Below are positions 10,059-18,953 of a stretch of DNA of 64,000 nucleotides, piece after piece. The stretch's first letter is position 1; every line of letters begins with the position of its first letter. The DNA comes from Luteibacter sp. 9135 (lineage in GTDB: Bacteria; Pseudomonadota; Gammaproteobacteria; Xanthomonadales; Rhodanobacteraceae). A program made the translations under genes and the position numbers. The stretch covers positions 1,268,501-1,332,500 of the forward strand of contig NZ_JQNB01000001.1 of assembly GCF_000745005.1 (NCBI RefSeq), given 5' to 3'. The notes under the pieces are model-generated. The model saw only the letters and a program-made list of their open reading frames with translations. It did not search any database and had not been told where the DNA came from.

Positions 10059-12428
10059 GTGACCACCCCCACCCAGAACGGCTACATCCTGACGCGCCAA
10101 TGGCGGGACACGCGGGAAGGTAGCGAGGTCGAACTGTGGGTGGCCATGGAAGGCGGCGCCCGCCGTGTCGTTCTCACCGGGCAGCGCAGCGTGGCCTTCG
10201 TGGCCGCCTCCGCCCGTGAAACCGTGGAATCCGCGATCCGGCGCGATGCCGCCGTCGAGCTGGCACCCCTGCCGCTGAAGACCTTCGCGCAGGAGCCGGT
10301 GCTCGGCGTCTACACGCGCGGGCATCGGGTCATGCAGGCGCTGGAGAAGCAACTCTCGGAGCGGGGTGTCGTGCTGCACGAGGCGGACATCCGCCCCGAC
10401 GATCGCTACCTCATGGAGCGCTTCATCACGGCGTCGGTGACGATCGAGGCGGCGGAGGCCGATGCCGCCACCCTGGTCAATCCGCGCCTGCGCCCCGGCG
10501 AGCGCTACCGGCCGACGCTGCGCACCGTGTCGCTGGATATCGAAACCAGCGCGGAGGGCCAATTGTATTCCGTGGCACTGGAAGGCTGCGGCCAGCGTCA
10601 GGTGTACATGTTGGGGGTGCCCGTTGCGGGCGACGAGACGCCGCACGATTTCGACCTGGCCTATGTCGACGACCACGCGGCGCTCATCGTCGCGCTGAAC
10701 AACTGGTTCCGCCACCATGATCCGGACGTCATCATCGGATGGAACCTGATCCAGTTCGACCTGCGCCTGTTGCAGGCGTGCGCGGATCGCTGCGGCCGCG
10801 TGCTCACCCTCGGGCGGGGCGGCACGCCCATCGACTGGCGCGAACACCGGCATCGCGACCATTACGTGTTCGCGTCCATCCCCGGCCGCCTGCCGATCGA
10901 CGGCATCGAGGCGTTGCGTTCGGCCTCGCTGAGCTTCGCGTCCTTCAGCCTGGAGGCCGTCGCCCGCGAGCTGCTCGGTGAAGGCAAGGACATCGACGAC
11001 CCGTACAGCCGCATGGCCGAGATCGAGCGGCGTTTCCATCACGACAAGCCGGCGCTGGCGCGTTACAACCTGCACGACTGCGAACTGGTGACGCGGATAT
11101 TCCAGAAGACGCGCCTGCTCGAGTTCCTGCTGGAGCGCGCCGACGTGACCGGCCTGCAGGCCGATCGCTCCGGCGGCTCGATTGCCGCGTTCACCTACCT
11201 CTACCTGCCGCGCATGCACCGGGAGGGCTACGTCGCACCACGCACCGGCCGCGCCACGGGCGAATCCTACCCCGGGGGCTTCGTGATGGAGAGCCGTCCC
11301 GGTATCTACGATTCGATCCTGGTACTGGACTACAAAAGCCTTTACCCGTCGATCATCCGCACCTTCCTGGTCGATCCGATCGGCCTGGTGGAAGGCATGC
11401 GGGCGGTGGATCGCGGTGCCTGGATACCCGGCCCGCTGGATACGCGCTTCTCGCGGACGACCCATTGCCTGCCTGCGCTCATCGCGCAGTTGTGGACGGG
11501 TCGCGATGCCGCGAAGGCGCAGGGCAACACCCCGCTCGCACAGGCATTCAAGCTGCTGATGAACGCGTTTACCGGGGTGCTGGGCGCCCCGGATGCGCGC
11601 TTCTTCGATCCCCGGCTGATCTCCGCCATTACCCTGCGTGGCCACGAGATCATGCAGCAGACGCGTGCGTGGATCGAAGCCGACGGCTACGAGACGATCT
11701 ACGGCGATACGGATTCGATCTTCATCGGCCTGGGGCGTCCGCACGACGAAGCCGAGGCGCAGGCGGTGGCCGACACGCTGGTGGCGCGCATCAACACGTC
11801 ATGGGCCGCCAAGCTACGCCAGGAGATGGCGATCGACTCCTACCTGGAGATCGAGTTCGACACGCACTACCGTCGCTTCTTCATGCCGACCGTTCGCGGC
11901 AGCGAGACGGGTAGCAAGAAGCGCTATGCAGGGCTGGTGCGTGACGGCGACGACGAGCAGCTCGTGTTCCGCGGGCTGGAAGCCGTTCGCAGTGATTGGA
12001 CACCGCTGGCCAGGCAATTCCAGGAAGAGCTGTTCGGCATTATCTTCCGGCGGCAGCCTTACGAAGCGTACATCCAGGCCTATGTGCGCGACCTGCGGGA
12101 GGGCCGCCTCGACGAGCGTCTGGTCTATCGCAAGCGCCTGCGCGGCAAGCTGGACTCGTACGACCGCATGACGCCACCCCAGGTCCGGGCCGCCAGGCTG
12201 GCCGACGAGCACAACGCACGGCTTGGCCGCCCCTTGCAGTACCAGGGCGGCGGCTGGATTCGCTACGTCATGACCCTCAACGGGCCGGAACCCATGGAAG
12301 CGCGGCGCGCCGCCATCGACTACGACCACTACGTCGAACACCAGCTGCGCCCGATCGCCGATGCGATCCTGCCCCTGGTCGGCGGCCGGTTCGATACCCT
12401 GGTGTCGCAGCAGACCCAGCTGTTCTGA
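10059..12428 (+). CDS. polB: DNA polymerase II (family B)
   Basis: Family B DNA polymerase with 3'-5' proofreading, used in replication restart and lesion bypass. The 789-residue length matches E. coli Pol II (about 783). Exonuclease motifs are LDIETS (about residue 158), NLIQFDLR and YNLHDCELV. Polymerase motif A is DYKSLYPSII (about 424), motif B is KLLMNAFTGVLG and motif C is YGDTDSIF (about 547), so all catalytic acids are present. The start is GTG, 29 bases after the transporter stop, behind a purine-rich stretch. In enterobacteria this gene is under LexA; I saw no convincing LexA box here. The adjacency to the adhesin genes does not suggest a shared function. Confidence 0.96.
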   Translation: MTTPTQNGYILTRQWRDTREGSEVELWVAMEGGARRVVLTGQRSVAFVAASARETVESAIRRDAAVELAPLPLKTFAQEPVLGVYTRGHRVMQALEKQLSERGVVLHEADIRPDDRYLMERFITASVTIEAAEADAATLVNPRLRPGERYRPTLRTVSLDIETSAEGQLYSVALEGCGQRQVYMLGVPVAGDETPHDFDLAYVDDHAALIVALNNWFRHHDPDVIIGWNLIQFDLRLLQACADRCGRVLTLGRGGTPIDWREHRHRDHYVFASIPGRLPIDGIEALRSASLSFASFSLEAVARELLGEGKDIDDPYSRMAEIERRFHHDKPALARYNLHDCELVTRIFQKTRLLEFLLERADVTGLQADRSGGSIAAFTYLYLPRMHREGYVAPRTGRATGESYPGGFVMESRPGIYDSILVLDYKSLYPSIIRTFLVDPIGLVEGMRAVDRGAWIPGPLDTRFSRTTHCLPALIAQLWTGRDAAKAQGNTPLAQAFKLLMNAFTGVLGAPDARFFDPRLISAITLRGHEIMQQTRAWIEADGYETIYGDTDSIFIGLGRPHDEAEAQAVADTLVARINTSWAAKLRQEMAIDSYLEIEFDTHYRRFFMPTVRGSETGSKKRYAGLVRDGDDEQLVFRGLEAVRSDWTPLARQFQEELFGIIFRRQPYEAYIQAYVRDLREGRLDERLVYRKRLRGKLDSYDRMTPPQVRAARLADEHNARLGRPLQYQGGGWIRYVMTLNGPEPMEARRAAIDYDHYVEHQLRPIADAILPLVGGRFDTLVSQQTQLF

Positions 12429-12521
12429 ACGAACGCGTTTCGTGGCGCGATCTTCACGTGCACTCGACCCCGCCTTACAGGGCAAGGGGGAAGCTGGGCA
12501 TCCCCCGCACCGGAGCCCCCC

Positions 12522-12656
12522 ATGGCCGAGTCGAACGAATCCACGAAACCGAAGAGCCCGCGCGAGTACGACGCCGGCACGAGCGACCGGGTTGAGAAGA
12601 ACCCCAAGACGCCGGAGTCCCCCCAGCAGCAGCACGACAACGAAGACCACGGTTGA
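12522..12656 (+). CDS. Tiny hydrophilic protein (44 aa), function unknown
   Basis: Short ORF starting MAESNESTKPKSPREYDAG. It is rich in Ser, Lys, Glu, Pro and Gln, has no cysteine and no hydrophobic segment, and is probably disordered. A GGAG lies at 12512-12515, seven bases before the ATG, which supports translation. It sits 93 bases after polB and 16 bases before a second small hydrophilic ORF, so the two may be cotranscribed. I do not recognise the family. Coding status rests on the ribosome binding site and on the similar neighbour. Confidence 0.55.
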   Translation: MAESNESTKPKSPREYDAGTSDRVEKNPKTPESPQQQHDNEDHG

Positions 12657-12672
12657 ACCGGGAGTAGCCCTT

Positions 12673-12828
12673 ATGGCCGATCAGGAACACAAACCGCAGT
12701 CCGGCGATCGCAACAACGACTATGTCGCCCGCAACGACAAGCCCCAGCAGGTCAAGCGCGACAAGGCGATCGAGGAAGGGGAGCGAAAGATGGACGAGAT
12801 ATCCAAGCGGGACGAAGGCGTGCGCTAG
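12673..12828 (+). CDS. Tiny charged protein (51 aa), function unknown
   Basis: Starts MADQEHKPQSGDRNNDYVAR and ends with a strongly charged, probably helical tail (GERKMDEISKRDEGVR). No membrane segment or cysteine is present. A GGGAG lies about 10 bases before the ATG and the gene follows the 44-residue ORF by 16 bases. Composition resembles small stress-associated hydrophilic proteins, but no motif allows an assignment. The pair does not look like a toxin-antitoxin module: neither part has a DNA-binding or nuclease signature. Confidence 0.6.
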   Translation: MADQEHKPQSGDRNNDYVARNDKPQQVKRDKAIEEGERKMDEISKRDEGVR

Positions 12829-12904
12829 CCGTCGGTAGTGTTGCCGCCCCACGTACTTCACGCTCTAATGCGCCATTGAATCTCACACCTTGCTACCCGA
12901 CACA

Positions 12905-13552
12905 GTGACCGTTTCCTCCCAGACCCTCGATTTTCGCGCCCGGCGCCGTCTCGTCACGCGTGACACTATCGCCCGTGAAGCGAGGCGGCTGTTCCTCGAG
13001 CGGGGATTCGATCAGGTGACGATCGAAGAAATCGCGGCGGCCGCAGAGGTGGGGCGGATGACGGTGTTCAATCATTTCCCCCGCAAGGAGGATATGTTCT
13101 TCGAACACGACGAGCCGGGCAGGGAGCTGATCCGCGAGACCATCCGCCGATACGATCCGGCCATCGGGCCGCTGGAAACGATGCGCCTGTTCGCCCATGA
13201 ACTGGTCGGGCAGGGAAGTCCGTATATCCGCTTTACCTCGGCGCGGCAGAACTATGTCCAGACCATCGAGGCCAGCGAGACCCTGAAGTCGCGCATTCGT
13301 GCCATTCGGGACGAGATCGCCCAGCTGATCGCCGTCGGGCTGGCCGAGCGGGTCGGCCGCGATCCGGCCGATGCCGAGGCCCACCTGGCTGCCGACATGC
13401 TGCTGGCCACTTATACGGTGGCGATGTGGCAGGCCCACCGGCGTTATCGCCAGCATCCCGACGCCGGCGAAGCCGCAGCCACCTTCCTCCGCCTGGTCGA
13501 CCAGGGCACCCTTGGCATCCAGGCCGCGCTGGTCGGCACGCCCTACGCCTGA
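12905..13552 (+). CDS. TetR/AcrR family transcriptional regulator
   Basis: The N-terminal helix-turn-helix is typical of TetR repressors: TIAREARRLFLERGFDQVTI followed by EEIAAAAEVGRMTVFNHFPRKEDMF. A ligand-binding C-terminal domain of about 150 residues follows. The GTG at 12905 (MTVSSQTLDF) gives 215 residues; an in-frame TTG at 12890 would add five. Neither has a clear ribosome binding site. No divergent partner is present: the next gene is convergent at 13609 and the genes on the left run the same way. The target and ligand are therefore unknown. Confidence 0.85.
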   Translation: MTVSSQTLDFRARRRLVTRDTIAREARRLFLERGFDQVTIEEIAAAAEVGRMTVFNHFPRKEDMFFEHDEPGRELIRETIRRYDPAIGPLETMRLFAHELVGQGSPYIRFTSARQNYVQTIEASETLKSRIRAIRDEIAQLIAVGLAERVGRDPADAEAHLAADMLLATYTVAMWQAHRRYRQHPDAGEAAATFLRLVDQGTLGIQAALVGTPYA

Positions 13553-13608
13553 ATTATCGTAACTGCCATGGGTCCACTGCTCCTCGATGGGCACTGCGTA
13601 CGAGGTAC

Positions 13609-15954
13609 CTACTGGCGTAACACATCCTGCGGCAACGGCTGGTTGTCCTCCGGTTGGGATGGCCCATTCTGCGTCTGGTTCTGCCGGATCAGCACGTCCT
13701 TCATCGACAAGGCGTTCTGCAGTCTCACCCTGCGGACGTAGTTGTTTTCGATAAGCGAGTTGCCCACCGAATCCCAGAGGCCCACCTCGCCATCCCCAGC
13801 GAAGACGTTGTGCCGAATGATATTCGTCTGGGTCACGGTGCCGTCGTAACCCGTGCCAGGTGCCTGCTGGCCGTCTCGCCGCGTGGGCCCTTGCCCGGAC
13901 AGTCCTGTCTGGGCGTCGGCAGTCTGCGAGACGGTGTTGCCGAGCAACTGGAAGTGCCAGCCCGGCGTGTAGCCGGTTCCGGTCACGTACTCGCCGGCCT
14001 GCTGCACGATGCCGCCAGCGGCCGTGAACCGGTTGCCCGCCTGGATCACATCCGAGGATGGATAGAAGACGTTCTGGATACCGGGCACGCCGTAGTCGTT
14101 GTTGACGAACAACATGCGTCCGAGGGTACCCGTCAAGGTCAGGACGGACGTGGCGTCCGGATCGACGTCCCAGGGCCGATCGACCGTCACCTGGCGACGC
14201 TGGTCGCTGGCGGTGACGAAGCGCATCTGGCCGGAACCGGTGCCGGCTACCACCATGGCCGAAAAGCCGGTGGCAGGGAACTCGGCTTCATCGGTGATGT
14301 TGCCGGTGAGCGTAAGTGCGGTCCCGTTCACCCCCGCCACGCTGCCGGAATAGATGTTCTTGTTCTCGTCGAAGGTTAGTCCCCATACGGACGGATTGCT
14401 GCTGGAAGCCCGGCGGCTGAAATTGTCCGCGTAGTAGACATCGCGCGTGGGCATGGCAAATCCCCTTTCGACATCGAGCCCCCCTTCCGGCGACGCCGCC
14501 TGCATGAGCGTGTTGCCGGTGAATACGCCGTTTTCCGAGTAATAGCGGAACGACAGGGCGATGTGACGCCATGTAAGCGTCGACCCGGTCACCGACGCGC
14601 CATACACATGACCATTCATGAAGATCGGCTGGCTCGCCGTCACTTCGCTGTCGCGAATGCGCAGGTTGGACACGTTGCCGGCCTGCACGCCTGTCGCCAT
14701 GGTCGTGCCGGACGATCCGAGGTTCATGACGACGTTATCCACGAACGGTACGGAATGCACATCGTTTATCGCCATGTAGTCGAACACGATACCCTTGCCG
14801 TTCGTCATGTTGGGCGCGGTTATCTTGACGTTCCTGATGCCGAAGACACCTTGGGCGTAGTTGTTGTCGACGTTGTTCTGGCTAACGAAGTTAGCCTCGC
14901 CACTGAACAGTTCGCCGCCATTGGCGTCGGGGAAGCGCAGTTCGGTATTCGAACTCTTCCCGCCGTCGATGATCGAGTGGTTGGGTATGGCGTGCTCAAA
15001 GCCCTGGGCGTATTTCCCCGAAAGAACGTACGCGCCATAGCCGAGCGTGATGGTCGCCCCCTCGTTCTCCCAGGTGGCGCGCGTGCCGTTCCCTTTGGCG
15101 TCCAGGCCCCTCGCGCAGTTGAAGGCGATGTCGAAACTGTCGTCGTCGGGCAGTCCTCCGCCGTGGGGGCCGGCCACGGTGCATGTCCGTGCCGGCCAGG
15201 CGACGGGCGCTGCGATCGTAAATGTACTGTCGGCGGTGGGTCCGATGGAGCGGTCCGCGCCCAGGCCGAAGTGGTCGAACTTCTTCCACGCGGCCGGGCC
15301 TCCCGATCCGTTATGGAAATAAAGGTCGTACGAGCCGGCAGGGAGGTCGGCAGGTAGCGCGAAGCTCGCGCTGTAGTTGCTGTCGATGGCCGAACCGGGT
15401 CGATCCGCGGTCAACGTCCTCACAACCGCCCCGTTTTGTACCAGCGCAAGGAGAGGCGACCGTGCCGAGGCCGATACGCCGCCCATCGCGGTGCCATACA
15501 AACGAAGATACCCGCCAGGTGATGCCGTCGAGCCCCGGTCACCCTGCACGAACCAGATATCCGGGACGTTCACCAGGCTCATCGGCCCCACGGCCCCCGA
15601 GCCCGGTTCGACCAGCCGGAAGGCGTAGACGCCGGATACCGGGTCGTGGGGCAGAAACTTGACTGAGTGCGTACTGGCTTGCAGCGGCACGATATCGCTG
15701 GTCTGGGCCTCCGATATCGAAGCATGGGCCAGGGGACTGCCTGCATCGTCGTCGGCCAGTCGTTGGTACCTGACCACGGTATTCGGTGAGGTGTGCGCGG
15801 CACTGACGACGATCGTGTCGCCGGCGACCACGGGCTGCGATGCCCATAACGCGGTGGGTAATCCCGTATCGCCGGCGTGGCTCGGCGCCATGATGCAGGC
15901 TGCGATCGCCAGCGCGATCCCTTGGGCGACTATCCTTTTACGCGAAACGCTCAT
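13609..15954 (-). CDS. Secreted right-handed beta-helix protein, substrate unknown
   Basis: A 781-residue exported protein. A Sec signal (MSVSRKRIVAQGIALAIAAC, cleavage near SHAG) is followed by two Ig-like beta-sandwich stretches (about 30-130 and 140-250, the second ending in SYDLYFHNGSGG). A long parallel beta-helix follows, with rung-like lines rich in Asn, Gly and Ile/Val such as IRNVKITAPN, VSNLRIRDSEV and NSLIENNYVRR. The fold is shared by pectate-lyase-like and polysaccharide-processing enzymes and by phage tailspikes. I could not identify catalytic residues, so no substrate is claimed. It stands alone, convergent with the TetR gene. A perfect TTGACA lies 33 bases upstream on this strand (15987-15992) without a good -10. 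Confidence 0.8.
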   Translation of the reverse strand: MSVSRKRIVAQGIALAIAACIMAPSHAGDTGLPTALWASQPVVAGDTIVVSAAHTSPNTVVRYQRLADDDAGSPLAHASISEAQTSDIVPLQASTHSVKFLPHDPVSGVYAFRLVEPGSGAVGPMSLVNVPDIWFVQGDRGSTASPGGYLRLYGTAMGGVSASARSPLLALVQNGAVVRTLTADRPGSAIDSNYSASFALPADLPAGSYDLYFHNGSGGPAAWKKFDHFGLGADRSIGPTADSTFTIAAPVAWPARTCTVAGPHGGGLPDDDSFDIAFNCARGLDAKGNGTRATWENEGATITLGYGAYVLSGKYAQGFEHAIPNHSIIDGGKSSNTELRFPDANGGELFSGEANFVSQNNVDNNYAQGVFGIRNVKITAPNMTNGKGIVFDYMAINDVHSVPFVDNVVMNLGSSGTTMATGVQAGNVSNLRIRDSEVTASQPIFMNGHVYGASVTGSTLTWRHIALSFRYYSENGVFTGNTLMQAASPEGGLDVERGFAMPTRDVYYADNFSRRASSSNPSVWGLTFDENKNIYSGSVAGVNGTALTLTGNITDEAEFPATGFSAMVVAGTGSGQMRFVTASDQRRQVTVDRPWDVDPDATSVLTLTGTLGRMLFVNNDYGVPGIQNVFYPSSDVIQAGNRFTAAGGIVQQAGEYVTGTGYTPGWHFQLLGNTVSQTADAQTGLSGQGPTRRDGQQAPGTGYDGTVTQTNIIRHNVFAGDGEVGLWDSVGNSLIENNYVRRVRLQNALSMKDVLIRQNQTQNGPSQPEDNQPLPQDVLRQ

Positions 15955-16182
15955 ACGTCCTATCTCCGCTATCCGTGTCAGTAAAATGTCAACGTCAGCG
16001 GTTCTACTCGTGCGCTGCTTCGAGTGCCAGCACGGCGGCGTTCAAGCGCTCATCGAAAGGTAATGCTGTGACGTCTGTCCCAGATAGAAGGCCCTATGCA
16101 GCACCGTTAATTATTGCGATGTCGCGTGTGGCGCCGCCGAAGACGACGAATGCGCCGTTTTACGTCATGGCGGAGACGCGCG

Positions 16183-17064
16183 TCAGGCCTGTGCTACGAA
16201 CGATCCGTCGGGATACCGGCTCGCCATGAATTCCACGAAGGCGCGGACCTTGGGACTCTCGAGTCGCCGAGACGTATGCAGCACCCAGAGGTCGACGTCA
16301 TCACCGGCCACGCCCCACGTCACCAGTTGTCCCCTCTCCAGCATGTCGCCGACGATCGACTGCGGCAGCAACGCGGCACCTGCGCCGGCCGCGACGGCGT
16401 CGCGCACCATCGATAGCGACGAAAGGCGCAATACCGGTTGCGGTGCGATGGCGCGCTTGATGTCTCGCACGGTCCATACGTCGCCATCGCGATAGCTCGA
16501 GGTCACCACGGCGCGGATCGGAAAGGGATCGCTGTCGCCGTCACTGGGTCTCGCGATCGACGGTGGCGCGACAAGCAGCAACCGGTCGTGCGCGAAGCAA
16601 CGACCGACGAGGTCGGAGTCCTTCCGTGGGTTGATCCGGATGGCAATGTCGAAGCGTTCGTCGACGAGATCGACGATGCGATCTTCGGCAACGGCCTCGA
16701 TCTGCACGTCGGGGTAAAGTGCGATGAACTCCGCCGCCAACCTCGCCAGCGCCACTTGCGCGAACAACTGCGGTGCGGCCACGCGCAGCAGCCCACGCGG
16801 CCTATCCATCCCATCACGCGCCGCCGCCAGGGCCTCGGCCACTTCGTGCATCGGGCCTTCCGTCCGGGTCAGCAGGCTGCGCCCCGCGACGGTCAGGGCC
16901 AGGCTCTGGCCGCCCCGTTCGATGAGCCGGGTCCCCAGTGCTTCCTCCAGGTCCGCCACGCGTCGCGATAGCGTGGCTTTCGATCGACCGCTGGCCCGGC
17001 TGGCCTTGCCGAAGCCGCCGTGCCTCGCCACCAACTGGAAGTCCTCGAGCGCGCTCAGGTCCAT
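16183..17064 (-). CDS. LysR family transcriptional regulator
   Basis: A 293-residue LysR-type regulator. The N-terminal winged helix-turn-helix is clear (DLSALEDFQLVARHGGFGKA, then SKATLSRRVADLEEALGTRL). The inducer-binding domain starts near residue 90 (GLLRVAAPQLFAQVALARLA). It is transcribed away from an NmrA-type reductase gene starting at 17187, with 122 bases between the start codons. This is the usual layout for a LysR protein controlling its neighbour and itself. Since that neighbour carries an internal stop, the regulator may have lost its main target. The inducer is unknown. Confidence 0.92.
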   Translation of the reverse strand: MDLSALEDFQLVARHGGFGKASRASGRSKATLSRRVADLEEALGTRLIERGGQSLALTVAGRSLLTRTEGPMHEVAEALAAARDGMDRPRGLLRVAAPQLFAQVALARLAAEFIALYPDVQIEAVAEDRIVDLVDERFDIAIRINPRKDSDLVGRCFAHDRLLLVAPPSIARPSDGDSDPFPIRAVVTSSYRDGDVWTVRDIKRAIAPQPVLRLSSLSMVRDAVAAGAGAALLPQSIVGDMLERGQLVTWGVAGDDVDLWVLHTSRRLESPKVRAFVEFMASRYPDGSFVAQA

Positions 17065-17186
17065 GGTGTCTCAATAATGATACGGATAGTCTCGATCTTA
17101 GTGGCTGTGTTTCTTATCCGCTACCACCTATCGTTCTTTCCACCCAACCAACCCACGGCCGTCCCGGCCATTCAAGGAGTCATGTC

Positions 17187-18062
17187 ATGACCATTCTCGT
17201 TACCGGTGCCACCGGCCAGGTAGGCCGCGAAGTCGTCAACCAGCTCGTCCAGCGCGGTGCCGACGTGCGTGCCTTCGTCCGCGATCCGTCGAAGGCCGAG
17301 CTTCCCGCCGGCGTGGATGTCGCCAAGGGCGACCTGCTCGATGTGGACGCCCTGCGCAGTGCCTTCCAGGGCGTAACGACCCTGTTCCTGCTCAACGCCG
17401 TCACCCCTGACGAATACACCCAGGCCATCGTGACGCTCAACGTCGCTCGCGAAGCCGGCATCGAGCGCATCGTGTACCTCTCGGTGATCCACAGCGACCG
17501 CTACGTCAACGTGCCGCACTTCGCCGGCAAGTTCGGTGTCGAGCGCATGCTCGAAGCGATGGGCATGTAAGCCACCATCCTGCGTCCGGCGTACTTCATC
17601 GGTAACGACCTGAGCATCAAGGATGTAATCACTGGCTACGGCGTGTATCCCATGCCGGTGGGTAGCAAGGGCCTGGCCATGATCGATACGCGCGACCTCG
17701 CCGAGGTTGCCGCACTCGAACTGCTGCGTCGCGAGAACGCCGCGCAGCCATTGCCGCTGGAGCGGATCAACGTGGTGGGGCCGGACACCCTCACCGGCGC
17801 CGCCATCGCGCAGATCTGGACCGACGTGCTGGGCCGCCCCATCGCTTATCCGGGCGAGGACTTCGCGGGTTTCGAGGGCAACCTTCGCCAATTCATGCCG
17901 TCGTGGATGGCGTACGACATGCGCATGATGACCGAGCGTTTCGTCACCGAGGGCATGCAGCCGGAGCAGGGTGACGTGGCACGCCTGACGGCCATGCTCG
18001 GCCGGCCGCTGCGCTCGTATCGCGAGTTTGCCACCGATGTGGCGCGCCATTCGGCGACGTGA
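17187..18062 (+). pseudogene. NmrA-type NAD(P)-binding reductase gene, interrupted by one in-frame stop
   Basis: The reading frame encodes a 291-residue NmrA/SDR-like protein. It opens with a Rossmann motif (TGATGQVGREVV), and an AAGGAG ribosome binding site lies at 17174-17179. Codon 128 is TAA (17568-17570), after EAMGM. The same frame then continues with normal family sequence (ATILRPAYFIGND, then MIDTRDLAEVAALELL) to a stop at 18062. No frameshift is needed: one base change, for example AAA to TAA, explains it. The second half could be re-initiated at GTG 17643 or ATG 17652 but would lack the nucleotide-binding fold. A sequencing error is the alternative. The intact protein would reduce small carbonyl or quinone substrates. 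Confidence 0.85.
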
Positions 18063-18081
18063 TCGTTCCTACGGAACCAGC

Positions 18082-18112
18082 CGTGGCGGTCACGCTCCCG
18101 CGAGCCGCCACG
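18082..18112. terminator. Inverted repeat between convergent genes
   Basis: CGTGGCGG at 18082-18089 pairs perfectly with CCGCCACG at 18105-18112 across a 15-base loop. It lies between the reductase remnant on + and the hydrolase on -. The place fits a bidirectional terminator, but there is no T-run on either side. Confidence 0.45.
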
Positions 18113-18120
18113 CTGTGCCT

Positions 18121-18888
18121 TCACTTGCCCGAGGCGATCGCTGCCTTTTCGATCAGCCGGGCCACGTCGTCCGGATGCGAGAGGTAGGCGACGTGGCTCG
18201 AGTTCACCTCGACAACGGTGCTGCCCGCACGCTTCGCCATGAAGCGCTCCAGATCCGGATTGACGGTGCGATCCGCGGTGGCGACAAGTGCCCAGCTCGG
18301 CTTGGTCTTCCATGCCGCCGTCGAAACCGTATCGGTAAAGGCATGCACGGAAGGCATCACCTGCGAGGCCGCCATGAAGCGCGTCTCCGTCGCGGGTACG
18401 TCGGCGGCGAAGTCGGCTCGCAACTGTGCCGGCACGATGTAGAGGAAATCGTCCGCCGTTTTCTTGATCGCCTTGGTGGCGCCCGGCATCTTCTCGGTCA
18501 GCGTGGCCAGGCTTTCACCGGTCTCCGGCTGATAGGCCGCGATGTACACCAGGCCGGCGACCTGCGCATCGTTCCCGGCCTCCGTGATAACGGCGCCACC
18601 GTAGCTGTGGCCCACCAGCAGGCTGGGGCCCTGCTGCATGTGCAGGACAGCCAGCGTGGCCTTGACGTCGTCAGCAAGCGAGGTCTCCGGCTGTTGCACG
18701 ACGGAGACGTTGTAGCCGTCGCGGGTGAGGATCTCCGCCACCGGCTTCCAGCCCGAGCCATCGGCGAAGAAACCATGGACGAGGACGATGTTCTTCACCG
18801 GACGCGCCGGGGCGGCATGCGCACCGAAAGCACCCAGGGCCAGGGCGAGCACAGCGGCGATACGCGTACGACGAAACGACAGCTTCAT
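18121..18888 (-). CDS. Exported alpha/beta hydrolase (esterase-like)
   Basis: A 255-residue periplasmic alpha/beta hydrolase. A signal peptide (MKLSFRRTRIAAVLALALGA, cleavage near AHA) precedes the fold. The oxyanion-side motif is VLVHGFFADG, the nucleophile elbow is VGHSYGGAV, the likely acid is in ATADRTVNPD and the likely His is in NSSHVAYLSHP, so the triad is complete. It resembles the EstC-like group; the natural substrate cannot be named. It lies 65 bases downstream of the DJ-1 gene on the same strand and may share its operator-controlled transcript. Its substrate-activating chemistry would fit a detoxification role, but that is inference. Confidence 0.87.
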   Translation of the reverse strand: MKLSFRRTRIAAVLALALGAFGAHAAPARPVKNIVLVHGFFADGSGWKPVAEILTRDGYNVSVVQQPETSLADDVKATLAVLHMQQGPSLLVGHSYGGAVITEAGNDAQVAGLVYIAAYQPETGESLATLTEKMPGATKAIKKTADDFLYIVPAQLRADFAADVPATETRFMAASQVMPSVHAFTDTVSTAAWKTKPSWALVATADRTVNPDLERFMAKRAGSTVVEVNSSHVAYLSHPDDVARLIEKAAIASGK

Positions 18889-18953
18889 GGGATTCTCCAG
18901 AAAAGGGATGTGCGTGAGCAGGAAGGGATGTGTATGTGTCGGCTGGCGTACTC

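Noticed and set aside
12522..12828. The two tiny ORFs after polB as a toxin-antitoxin pair
   Set aside because: They do not overlap, and neither has a DNA-binding, nuclease or membrane-toxin pattern.
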